The notes beneath the pieces are model-generated. The model was not told where the DNA came from. It saw only the letters and a program-made list of their open reading frames with translations, and did not search any database. From positions 558,001 through 622,000 of the forward strand of contig NZ_WAEM01000001.1 in the NCBI RefSeq assembly GCF_008806775.1: a stretch of DNA of 64,000 bases, given 5' to 3'. This document shows, one piece after another, positions 1 to 8,481 of this stretch. The first letter of the stretch is position 1, and every line of letters starts with the position of its first letter. Made by a program: the position numbers and the translations under genes. The DNA comes from Flavobacterium luteum (lineage in GTDB: Bacteria; Bacteroidota; Bacteroidia; Flavobacteriales; Flavobacteriaceae).

Positions 1-1544
1 CCGAAGAGCAAAAAAACAACTCCGCTTATTTCTATGATTTGAATACAAAGTTATCTTACAAACTAAACCCAAATAATAGTTTATTCTTATCGGGTTACTT
101 TGGTCGTGATGTTTTTAGTTTGGATAAAAGTTTTACCAATACCTATGGAAACTCCATTTTAAACTTACGTTGGAATCATTTGTATAATGACAAATTATTT
201 TCAAATCTATCAGTAATATATAGCGATTATTACTTTGGATTGGGTCTGGATTTAGCTGATTTCAAATGGGATTCTGGCATAAAAAACTACACTGTAAAAT
301 ATGATTTCAAGAATTATATTTCGGATACATTCAAAATGAATTTCGGTATCAATAGCATTTATTACGATTTCAATCCAGGAACCATATATCCAACAGGTTC
401 GAATTCTGGAATCAATTTTAAACAATTAGATAAAAAATACGCTTTTGAACCTGCAATTTATCTTTCAGCAGAGCAAGAAATCTCTAAAAAAATCTCGCTA
501 TCTTATGGTTTGCGATACAGTATGTTTTATAGATTGGGTCAATCCAACATTAATCTATATGCCAATAACGAACCAGTATCTTTTAATCAAGATACACAGA
601 CGTACCAAAAGGCAACACCAATTGGAACCCAATATTATGATAAAAACAAAGTAATTCAAAGCTATAATTACTTGGAGCCTCGTTTTTCTGTTGCTTATGA
701 ATTGAATAAAGATCAATCCATAAAAGCAAGTTATAATAGAATGGTGCAGTATTTACAATTGGTTTCCAATACCTCATCTCCAACTCCATTGGATGTTTGG
801 ATGCCCAGTGACAATTTTATCAAACCACAAATTGCTGACCAAGTGGCTTTAGGCTATTTCAAAAATTTCAGCGATGAAAAATATTCTTTTGAGGCTGAAA
901 CTTTCTATAAAAAAATCCAAAATAGAATGGATTATATTGATGGTGCCGATTTGATTGCCAACGAAGCTATTGAGCAGGTAGTTCTCAACGGACAGATGCG
1001 TTCCTATGGTTTAGAATTAATGTTACGCAAAAACGAAGGCAAATTGACAGGCTGGATTTCCTACACTTTATCAAAATCAGAACAGCAAACTTCTGGAAGA
1101 AATAGTTCAGAAATTGGAATCAATAATGGGGAATGGTACAATTCCGCTTATGATAAATTACACAATCTTGCCGTTACAAGTTCCTATAATTTAACTAAAA
1201 AATGGAGTTTTGGTGCCAATTTTATTCTTCAATCAGGTCAACCGGTAACTTATCCGAATGGGCAATATACCTATCAAGATATTTTAGTTCCTAGTTATGG
1301 ATTGCGAAATGAAAACAGATTGCCAGTTTACCACCATTTAGACCTTTCGGCAACCCTAACGCCCCATAAAAATGACAATCGAAGCTGGAAGTCAGAGTGG
1401 GTTTTCAGCATTTATAATGTATACAACCACAAAAATGCTGCTTCTATCAATTTCAAGCAAAATGCCGATACTGGAAATAATGAAGCCTTACGGACTTCCA
1501 TTTTCGGAATGGTTCCTGCTGTTAGCTATAACTTTAAATTTTAA
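1..1544 (+). CDS. TonB-dependent outer-membrane receptor, 3' part (5' end outside window)
   Basis: The reading frame is open from base 3 without a start codon, so this is the C-terminal ~514 residues of a longer gene. The visible part is a run of alternating aromatic/polar beta strands typical of a TonB-dependent receptor barrel, with receptor-like stretches such as PRFSVAYELNKDQSIKASYN and a C-terminus ending in aromatic-Asn-Phe-Lys-Phe, as in outer-membrane barrels. A TTG at 39 is in frame but is not a convincing start. The next gene begins 11 bp downstream and encodes a DUF4249 lipoprotein, the usual partner of this receptor class in Bacteroidota. The pair probably imports an unidentified ligand across the outer membrane; the substrate cannot be read from this part. 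Confidence 0.85.
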   Translation, partial: EEQKNNSAYFYDLNTKLSYKLNPNNSLFLSGYFGRDVFSLDKSFTNTYGNSILNLRWNHLYNDKLFSNLSVIYSDYYFGLGLDLADFKWDSGIKNYTVKYDFKNYISDTFKMNFGINSIYYDFNPGTIYPTGSNSGINFKQLDKKYAFEPAIYLSAEQEISKKISLSYGLRYSMFYRLGQSNINLYANNEPVSFNQDTQTYQKATPIGTQYYDKNKVIQSYNYLEPRFSVAYELNKDQSIKASYNRMVQYLQLVSNTSSPTPLDVWMPSDNFIKPQIADQVALGYFKNFSDEKYSFEAETFYKKIQNRMDYIDGADLIANEAIEQVVLNGQMRSYGLELMLRKNEGKLTGWISYTLSKSEQQTSGRNSSEIGINNGEWYNSAYDKLHNLAVTSSYNLTKKWSFGANFILQSGQPVTYPNGQYTYQDILVPSYGLRNENRLPVYHHLDLSATLTPHKNDNRSWKSEWVFSIYNVYNHKNAASINFKQNADTGNNEALRTSIFGMVPAVSYNFKF

Positions 1545-1555
1545 TTACAAATAAG

Positions 1556-2380
1556 ATGAAAAATAAAATAAATCTAATACTCGTACTATTCACAGCACTC
1601 TTTTTTAATAGCTGTCAAGATGTAGTTGACATTCCTTTAAATACGGACAAACCTAGACTCGTAATTGATGCTTCTTTAATTTGGCAAAAAGGAACAGCGG
1701 GCAGCAACCAAGTGATCAAACTGTCAACTACAACTGATTTTTATACTAATACAATACCAGTTGTTTCAGGAGCTACGGTTTTTGTAAAAAACAGTTCAAA
1801 TGTTGCATTCAACTTTACAGAAACACCTAATACGGGAGTATATCTATGTAGTAATTTTATGCCTGTACTAGATGAAACCTACACGTTGACGGTTATTGAT
1901 AACGGACAGACTTATACAGCAACAGCAACCTTGAAATCTGTTGCGGCAATCACTTCGGTAACGCAAGAAACTCAAAATGGTTTAGGAACTGACTTTCTTA
2001 AATTAAAAACATTTTTCAATGATCCAGCTGAGGCAGAAAATTATTACTTATATAAATACAAGTTTACAAAAAATCTAAAACCAGAATACTCTGTTGATGA
2101 CGATCAATTTTTTCAAGGCAATGAATTCTTTAGTTTAGTACTCGAAGAAGGTACAAAACCCAGTCAACAGGTCGAAATTACCCATTATGGCATTTCAAAA
2201 TCCTATTATAATTATATGAGTATCTTACTAAACGTGGCAGGAACTTCTGGCGGTGGACCATTTCAATCTCCACCAGCTAATGTAAAAGGAAACATAAAAA
2301 ACGAAACGAATTTTGATAATTATCCGCTGGGCTATTTCAGAGCAAGTGAAGCGGATACAAGAAACTATACCATTCAATAA
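1556..2380 (+). CDS. DUF4249 family surface lipoprotein
   Basis: 274 codons. The N-terminus is a lipoprotein signal (hydrophobic segment then FNSCQD, lipidated Cys about residue 20). It is followed by the DUF4249 opening (DIPLNTDKPRLVIDASL) and the family's characteristic end (GYFRASEADTRNYTIQ). DUF4249 proteins are exported lipoproteins usually encoded directly after a TonB receptor; their exact role is unknown. The 11-bp spacing makes an operon with the receptor upstream very likely. A diverged copy of the last 18 codons occurs again at 3190-3252. Confidence 0.88.
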   Translation: MKNKINLILVLFTALFFNSCQDVVDIPLNTDKPRLVIDASLIWQKGTAGSNQVIKLSTTTDFYTNTIPVVSGATVFVKNSSNVAFNFTETPNTGVYLCSNFMPVLDETYTLTVIDNGQTYTATATLKSVAAITSVTQETQNGLGTDFLKLKTFFNDPAEAENYYLYKYKFTKNLKPEYSVDDDQFFQGNEFFSLVLEEGTKPSQQVEITHYGISKSYYNYMSILLNVAGTSGGGPFQSPPANVKGNIKNETNFDNYPLGYFRASEADTRNYTIQ

Positions 2381-2478
2381 TTTTAGTTCGAAAGTTAGAT
2401 TACTAAACAAAGTAAATGATATTGTACCTGAAAGGCTGATTAAGCTACCATTATAAACAACAACATTAAATATATAAA

Positions 2479-3156
2479 ATGAATTTAATTAGAAAGAACG
2501 CAATCATTGTGGGAACATTATTTATACTTGCAGCCATTACAGCAATAATAGGTTTAGTATTGTATCAACCTATCCTAAATGATCCAAATTATATTATCAA
2601 AGGGTCTGTAAATAATATTCAAGTTATATGGGGAGCATTTTTTGAATTGATTCTTGCCTTTTCAGTAATTACGATCTCATTTATGATGTATCCCATTTTA
2701 AAAATGAAGAACGAAAATATAGCAATTGGCTATGTTTGTTTTAGACTTCTTGAAGCCACTATTATAATCATAGGAATAATAAGTCTATTATCAATAATAA
2801 CTTTAAACCAAGATTTCTCAAAAGTATCAAATCAAAATGTAGCTTCTTTCCTTATTGCTGGCAAACTATTGGTTGCTGTTCATAATTGGACATTCTTGTT
2901 TGGCCCTAATTTTGCTTTAGGACCAAGTACTCTTTTGATGAGTTATTTTTTGTATCAATCAAAACGCGTTCCTCGCTATATCTCTATACTAGGTCTAATA
3001 GGAGGACCTCTCATTTTTATAAGCGCAGTGCTTGTTATGTTTGGAGTTTTTCTTCAAGTTTCTGTTTGGGGTACTATTCTTGCAATTCCAGTATTTGCAT
3101 ATGAAATGACTTTGGCAATATGGCTGATTACTAAAGGTTTCTATTCAACTCAATAA
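2479..3156 (+). CDS. DUF4386-like membrane protein
   Basis: 225 residues with about six hydrophobic segments. It opens with Arg-Lys then a long transmembrane helix (NAIIVGTLFILAAITAIIG), which matches the DUF4386 family of small integral membrane proteins. No catalytic motif is seen and the family has no established function. It lies between the intact DUF4249 gene and the remnant of a second one, so it may have arrived with, or been stranded by, the rearrangement of this region. Confidence 0.7.
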   Translation: MNLIRKNAIIVGTLFILAAITAIIGLVLYQPILNDPNYIIKGSVNNIQVIWGAFFELILAFSVITISFMMYPILKMKNENIAIGYVCFRLLEATIIIIGIISLLSIITLNQDFSKVSNQNVASFLIAGKLLVAVHNWTFLFGPNFALGPSTLLMSYFLYQSKRVPRYISILGLIGGPLIFISAVLVMFGVFLQVSVWGTILAIPVFAYEMTLAIWLITKGFYSTQ

Positions 3157-3189
3157 GTAAAAAGGAATGAAAAAGTAAACCTATTTTGA

Positions 3190-3252
3190 CAACTACCATT
3201 TAGTCATTTCAGAGTAAGCGAAACAGATACAAGAAATTATACGATTCGATAA
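3190..3252 (+). pseudogene. 3' tail of a second DUF4249 gene (remnant)
   Basis: The frame reads QLPFSHFRVSETDTRNYTIR and then a stop, directly comparable with the end of the intact DUF4249 gene (PLGYFRASEADTRNYTIQ). Over the last 45 nt the two copies differ at 7 positions, several silent, which fits an old paralogue more than a fresh duplication. An in-frame TGA at 3187 closes the frame upstream and no further homology is apparent, so only the tail survives. Confidence 0.75.
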
Positions 3253-3286
3253 AAACAATTAAAAATAACCCACATATTTTAAAATT

Positions 3287-4150
3287 ATGAAAACAATTAC
3301 CACCAAACAACGTATTTTAAATGCTTCTTTAACTAGAATCCTCCTTGGACTTTTAGTATGTTTTATTGCCTTTATTCTTGCGCAACAACTAACTGGAAAA
3401 ATCCTTGATTTCTCTTCATTAGACAAAAATTACAGAAATTTGATAAAAGGTATCATTTCATCTATAGCCGTCATTGCAGCCTATATCTATTTTTACAGAA
3501 AATATGAAAAAAGAGCCATAACCGAATTTTCAAATAAAGAAATAGCTAAATATAGTATAACTGGAGTGATAATAGGTGTGTTATTACAATGCCTGACAAT
3601 ATTAGTAATTATCCTTAATGGCAGTTTTGAAATAGTATCAATCAATCCTGTTTCCGATATGATTATTCCATTCACGGTAGCATTATCAGTTGCCATTTTT
3701 GAAGAAATTTTAATTAGAGGTATTATTTTTCGAATAGTGGAAGAAAAATTGGGCAGCTATATTTCTTTATTCATTACAGCAATTATTTTTGGAGCCTTGC
3801 ATTTATCAAATCCAAATAGCACTTTATTATCCGGATTATGTGTTGGTATTGAAGCAGGATTCTTAATGGGTGCCGCATATATTTATGCTCGGAATCTATG
3901 GTTCCCAATTGCCATACATTTTGCTTGGAATTTTATGCAATCAGGAATTTTTGGAGCAATAACATCAGGTAATGAAAAAACATCCAGCTTACTAACTGCA
4001 AAAATAACGGGTAGCCAACTATTTACAGGTGGTGAATTTGGGCCCGAAGGAACCATTCAAGCTGTTATATTTTGTTCATTGGCTTCTATCTTATTACTAA
4101 TATTAAGTGGGAATAAAATAATCAGTCCCTATTGGAGAAAGGAATATTAA
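3287..4150 (+). CDS. CPBP family intramembrane endopeptidase (Abi/CAAX type)
   Basis: 287 residues with about eight hydrophobic helices. The family's three motifs are present in order: EExxxR as EEILIR (E139, E140, R144), FGALHL with H171, and HFAWN with H211 and N215. These residues form the glutamate-protease active site of the CPBP/Rce1-like family. The substrate is unknown; bacterial members are linked to protein processing, peptide immunity or membrane stress. It sits just after the DUF4249 remnant with no tight operon partner. Confidence 0.85.
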   Translation: MKTITTKQRILNASLTRILLGLLVCFIAFILAQQLTGKILDFSSLDKNYRNLIKGIISSIAVIAAYIYFYRKYEKRAITEFSNKEIAKYSITGVIIGVLLQCLTILVIILNGSFEIVSINPVSDMIIPFTVALSVAIFEEILIRGIIFRIVEEKLGSYISLFITAIIFGALHLSNPNSTLLSGLCVGIEAGFLMGAAYIYARNLWFPIAIHFAWNFMQSGIFGAITSGNEKTSSLLTAKITGSQLFTGGEFGPEGTIQAVIFCSLASILLLILSGNKIISPYWRKEY

Positions 4151-4208
4151 TTTTTATATTTTTAAATAGAGTAATTAATTATGAATTTGTATACAATCTA
4201 AAACTTAA

Positions 4209-4517
4209 ATGAAAAAAATCTACTGTCTATTTCTTTTTTTGTCTACAGTATTTTTAGCAGCACAATACAATTCAGATGCGCCTTGGATGCTAAATCTGTA
4301 AAATCTAAACGGTACAGCAAGCATGTCCCAAATGAAGGATGCCTTCAATATATATTGGAAAACACAGGATAGAACTTTAAAAGCAATCAATAAAGTTCTG
4401 GAACTCCGTTTCCAGTTTATGATTGAATTGGAAGAAGCATTAAAAGCATTTCAATTGATGCTAATAAATACAAAAAATATAGGTCTTTATAATATAAGAG
4501 CTTCACTAGAATTGTAA
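4209..4517 (+). pseudogene. 5' remnant of a large T9SS-exported protein gene
   Basis: An ATG at 4209 begins a good signal peptide (MKKIYCLFLFLSTVFLAAQ) followed by YNSDAPWM. The frame is stopped by TAA at 4299 but continues beyond it, in the same frame, with MKDAFNIYWKTQD. The pair of motifs 'NAPWM...' and 'DAFNxYWxxxD' is, to my knowledge, the usual opening of very long secreted Bacteroidota proteins with beta-propeller/PKD and T9SS sorting domains. After about 4400 the similarity fades. The rest of the protein (normally more than 800 residues) is absent, so this is a nonsense-mutated, truncated relic. Confidence 0.6.
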
Positions 4518-4724
4518 ATAAAAGCACTTTATTCACTACTGAAAACATTATAAGCTTTTTAAAGAATGATTGTCTTATATGGAATTATTTTCCAAAATAA
4601 TGGGCGTTTTAGTCAAACTTTATAGTATACATAATTATATCCATCATCATTTTCTTTGATTTATGTCATGAATTAAAGTTTCAAAAAAAAGTAAATTTAT
4701 TTCTACTAATTAAACATAAAAATC

Positions 4725-5360
4725 ATGAAAAAAATATTATTTCCAATTGATTTTTCTGAAACATCGTTCAATGCTTTCAGATATGCTTTGCATTTTGCAA
4801 AAAAATTAATGCCGAAATTATAACATTGCATGTATATGAGTTTCCTGCAATTGTTTATTCTGAATATGGAAATTTTCTCATCGACAATTATCATGTCAAT
4901 GTATGGATTGAATTTGAAAACCACAAAGACGAAGTTCCTAAATTAAGAGCTATTGCCGAGAATGAACAACTTGAACATATCAAAATCAGTCATGTTTTAA
5001 AACAAGGCAATGTGCAAGATTCTATATTAGACCTTGTTAAAAAAGAGCGTGCAGATTATATTGTAATGGGTACAAAAGGAGCTACAGGTCTCAAAGAAAT
5101 ATTTTTAGGAACTGTAACTCAAAGCATCATGAATAATGCTAAAATTCCTGTTTTTGCAGTCCCTTCCAATTGTGAATACCAACCAATAAAAAGAATTTTA
5201 TTTCTTACTAAATATGAAAAATCGCAATTCCCTATTTTAAAAATAATTTTTAAACTTGCCAAAGTTTTTGAGGCACATTTGGATGTTTTACAGGTCTCCA
5301 CTTCTTTTGACAATACTCATAAAACAATTTATTCTGAATGGGAAAAATCATTTCCAAAAA
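4725..5360 (+). pseudogene. Universal stress protein (UspA family), frameshifted and truncated
   Basis: The start at 4725 gives MKKILFPIDFSETSFNAF, a standard Usp opening. The frame ends shortly after a seven-A tract at 4799-4805. One additional A would restore INAEIITLHVYEFPA and the rest of the Usp fold, including the nucleotide-binding loop VMGTKGATGLKE (GxxGx9G-like) and a second Usp domain starting PIKRILFLTKYE. The second domain stops near residue 205 of a family that is usually about 270-280 residues here. At about 5350-5362 the sequence passes into an SprB-repeat gene. Both the frameshift and the deletion are visible; the A-tract change alone could be a sequencing error, but the deletion cannot. 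Confidence 0.85.
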
Positions 5361-6637
5361 GTTATTACTGTAACTATTCCACAAGCACCTGTATTTAAAG
5401 TTACTCCAATTGTAAAAAATGTCAGTTGTTTTGGCGCTAATGATGGAAGCATCAATCTAAACTTAGTTGGAGGCATTCCAACAGTAACTTTAAAATGGAG
5501 TGATGGAAGTACAGCAGGAACAACTAGAAATAATTTAGGTCCTGGAACCTATAAAGCTGTTATAAGTGACGGAACTCCATGCTACATTACCAGAACTTTT
5601 ACTATACTAGAACCACAGCAGTTAGTACTAACCGCCAATACAACAAATGCATTTGACTGTGACGATGCCAATAGTGGCCAAATAAATCTTCTCATATCAG
5701 GTGGCTCTTCACCATTTACTTATTCATGGTCTAATGGCGCAACAACAGAAGACCTTAATAATATTACAGGCGGAAACTATTTAATAACGGTTATTGATGC
5801 TAATGGCTGTTCTAAAATAGAAAAATACGTAATATCAAGACAGCTACCTATAAATATTACTGTAAATACAAAGACTGATGTTAATTGTGATACTAAAAAA
5901 ATCAAACAAAGCTTTATAGCAGCTGTGTCAGGAGGTATACCACCCTATAAACTATCGTGGTCGAGTGGTACAATTAGTGGTACAAACAATGAAATTATGA
6001 ATACCGATACTAATGGAACTGTTCAGCTCTCTTTAACAGATAGTTACGGCTGTATTGCTAATTATACTGTTACAATAACTACTCCAAAATTAGGGTCTGC
6101 TGATTTCACCACCGAATCCTATGGATACTCGAATTATGGTATTTATTCTATAAATGACCCTATTCAATTTACTACTACGGCAACGGGTGATTATGAAAGT
6201 GTAATTTGGGATTTTGGTGATGGCACTTTTTCTTCACTACTTGATCCCGTTCATACGTTCATACGTTTATAAATCCTAAGGACTATGTCGTGACCCAAAC
6301 AGTGACGTATCCTTTTGGCTGTGTATATGAACAAAAAATTACTTTGACTATTGAAAAAGGGTATTTTTTGATGGTTCCAACAGCCTTTACACCCAATAAT
6401 GACCGTATCAATGATACTTATAGACCTGTTACGAAGAGATTAAAGAATGTACGCTTAGATATTTACGACACCTGGGGTTCCCTTATTTATTCAGAGACCG
6501 GTGCTGTATTACGAGGTTGGGATGCTACCATTAAAGGTAAAAGTGCTGAGAATGGTAATTACAATTGCAAAGTCAGTGCGGAGACTTTTTATGGTACGAT
6601 TATCAATGAAGCACGAACGTTTGTATTAATAAAATAA
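5361..6637 (+). pseudogene. 3' remnant of an SprB-like gliding/adhesin protein gene with T9SS type B end
   Basis: From about 5361 the frame encodes VITVTIPQAPVF, then about three SprB-type repeats (NVSCFGANDGSI; GGSSPFTYSWSNGATTEDL; GGIPPYKLSWSSG) and a PKD domain (WDFGDGTFS). An 8-bp tandem duplication, cgttcata at 6248-6255 and 6256-6263, shifts the frame to a stop at 6272. Removing one copy joins DPVHTFINPKDYVVTQTVTYP without a gap. The second part ends in the gliding-motility type B sorting domain (VPTAFTPNNDRINDTY ... IINEARTFVLIK). The 5' portion, with signal peptide and most repeats, was lost in the fusion to the usp gene. The intact porP/sprF gene follows 12 bp downstream. Confidence 0.88.
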
Positions 6638-6649
6638 GTCACAATTCAG

Positions 6650-7720
6650 ATGAAATTACACTATTTACTATTTATGTTATTACCCTTACTTTACTCTGAA
6701 GTTAGGGCACAAGACCCTATATTTACTCAATTTTTTATGGTTCCTGAAGCACTTAATCCTGCAGTTACTGGTTTGGTAAATACTTGGAGTGCTGGAATTA
6801 TCCATAGACGACAATGGCCAGATGCTAATAGACAAATTGATACACAGTTTGGCTATTTTAACAACATGGTTGCTCTTCCTACAGGTAAATATTCAACAAA
6901 CTATGATGAAAATACGATTGGTTTAGGGTGCACAATTCTAAACAATCATGAAGAATTTACGGGTTACAATTATTCTCAATTTAATGCGGTTATTTCTTAT
7001 CGAGTTGAACTTGATTATGATTGGAGTTTAAGATTTGGATTAGAAACAGGGTATGGAAAGAAAAATTACAACTTTAAAAATCTGTTGCTAGAAGATCAAA
7101 TAAACATCAATGATGAAACAATCAGTGGAGAAAGTATAGACCCAGATGTGCTAAATTACAGCAATACTATTGACTTTTTAGATGTATCTGCTGGACTATT
7201 ATTAGTAAATGAAAATTTGTGGCTTGGAGCAGCATTTAAACATTTAAACAGACCAGATATATCATTCAAAGAAAACGGTAATGTTCCTTTAGACCTTTTT
7301 TTAACTGTCCATGGGGGATATTATTTAGGGGCAGCAGATTCTCCATTCATGGATTCTTTAGGAAGTCCTGACCTCCTAATTACAGCAAATTATATGAGAC
7401 AATCGCAATACAATAGATTAGATATTGCTGGTATTTTTCAATTTAGCAGATTTTCTTTTGGAGTAGCAGCGGTTACCAATCCTGAACGAAGAAGTTCAAA
7501 TAGTCACCTACTTACCTCTGTAAACCCGATAGCTACTTTTAATTTTGGTGAATTTACTTTTGGTTATTCCTATGATGCTAATACTACTAAATTTGGCAAT
7601 TCACAAGGAGTTCACGAATTATCGTTGACTTGGCAGTCTAGTAGAAATTGTGATAAATGTGACAATTACAAGGTAAAATTAAAAAGAAATGGTGTGAATG
7701 GGTATCAAAAAACATGGTAA
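6650..7720 (+). CDS. PorP/SprF family type IX secretion system membrane protein
   Basis: 356 residues with a signal peptide ending near VRAQ. The family hallmark follows (DPIFTQFFMVPEALNPAVTG), then outer-membrane beta-strand sequence. PorP/SprF proteins act in the outer membrane. SprF-type members are encoded directly after an SprB-like adhesin with a type B sorting domain and are needed for that partner's export or attachment. Here the partner upstream is a pseudogene while this gene appears intact, so it is either newly orphaned or serves other exported proteins. The C-terminus has an unusual CDKCDNYKVKLKRN extension with two cysteines. Confidence 0.88.
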   Translation: MKLHYLLFMLLPLLYSEVRAQDPIFTQFFMVPEALNPAVTGLVNTWSAGIIHRRQWPDANRQIDTQFGYFNNMVALPTGKYSTNYDENTIGLGCTILNNHEEFTGYNYSQFNAVISYRVELDYDWSLRFGLETGYGKKNYNFKNLLLEDQININDETISGESIDPDVLNYSNTIDFLDVSAGLLLVNENLWLGAAFKHLNRPDISFKENGNVPLDLFLTVHGGYYLGAADSPFMDSLGSPDLLITANYMRQSQYNRLDIAGIFQFSRFSFGVAAVTNPERRSSNSHLLTSVNPIATFNFGEFTFGYSYDANTTKFGNSQGVHELSLTWQSSRNCDKCDNYKVKLKRNGVNGYQKTW

Positions 7721-7994
7721 ATAAAATTATTCAAATCTCCTCTAAAAAGCTTTGTGATGATGATACTGTTAATCTTTATTAAATTATAAAAAAACTTCTG
7801 AAAAGAAATTCTTGATTTTTTAACTAAATCAATTTCTTTATACTTTACAATTAACAAAAGCTATTTATTTTCTGAAAATCCTTTAGCAGTTTCATTTTCA
7901 TTATCAAATAATTTTATATCTATTGTAATATGCAAAAATGTTGTTAAAAGTGTCAAATAGTGGCGGTAAAGATAATTATTAAGATAATATAAAA
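7721..7994. other. Non-coding, AT-rich intergenic stretch
   Basis: Between the PorP/SprF gene and the tRNA terminator I see no reading frame with family features, no repeat array and no convincing hairpin. The stretch is very AT-rich and separates a plus-strand gene from the end of a minus-strand tRNA transcript. Confidence 0.5.
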
Positions 7995-8024
7995 ATAAAA
8001 AACCCACTGAAACAGTGGGTTTTA
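7995..8024 (-). terminator. Rho-independent terminator of the tRNA transcript
   Basis: The arms AACCCACTG (8001-8009) and CAGTGGGTT (8013-8021) pair perfectly around a 3-nt loop. On the minus strand the hairpin is followed by a T-rich run, just past the tRNA-Arg 3' end. Confidence 0.85.
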
Positions 8025-8027
8025 GCG

Positions 8028-8101
<74 letters not shown>

Positions 8102-8137
8102 ATTTTTGTTTTAAAACTTAAATGGAAAAGTTTTTTG

Positions 8138-8212
8138 TCGGGGTGGCAGGATTCGAACCTGCGGCCTCCTGCTCCCAAAGCAGGCGCGATAACCGAGCTA
8201 CGCTACACCCCG
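8138..8212 (-). tRNA. tRNA-Pro (anticodon TGG)
   Basis: The minus strand gives acceptor arms CGGGGTG and CACCCCG, which pair perfectly. The anticodon stem is CCTGC/GCAGG with loop TTTGGGA (anticodon TGG), and the T loop is GGTTCGAATCC. The C1-G72 pair is typical of bacterial tRNA-Pro. No CCA is encoded. It is the first gene of the two-tRNA transcript. Confidence 0.95.
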
Positions 8213-8292
8213 AATTCTTAATTAAAATCAAGAAATCAATTTCAACATACTTTAAAAATAAAAATTAGGATACTCTTAAAATTTGTGAGGTG

Positions 8293-8324
8293 CAAAAGTA
8301 ATTAAATTGTATGTATAAAGCAAA
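8293..8324 (-). promoter_or_regulatory. Promoter of the tRNA-Pro/tRNA-Arg transcript
   Basis: On the minus strand TTTG (8321-8324), a 20-nt spacer and TACTTTTG (8293-8300) match the Bacteroidota sigma consensus TTTG/TAnnTTTG at normal spacing. The predicted start lies about 74 nt upstream of tRNA-Pro, leaving a leader to be processed. Confidence 0.75.
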
Positions 8325-8481
8325 TTTTTTTATTAAAAGTGAATTGAAATTTTACAATAGAATTTTAAACAACACTTCTTCAATTGATTGAAATTTTTTA
8401 AAATTTCAAAACTTAGTATACCCTTTTACAAAACAACAATTTTACAACTATTTTATAGCTAATCGATATTTTTAAAAACGG

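Noticed and set aside
8389..8408. Inverted repeat TGAAATTTT / AAAATTTCA downstream of dsbD
   Set aside because: It contains almost no G or C, so the hairpin would be very weak; in DNA this AT-rich such palindromes are expected by chance.
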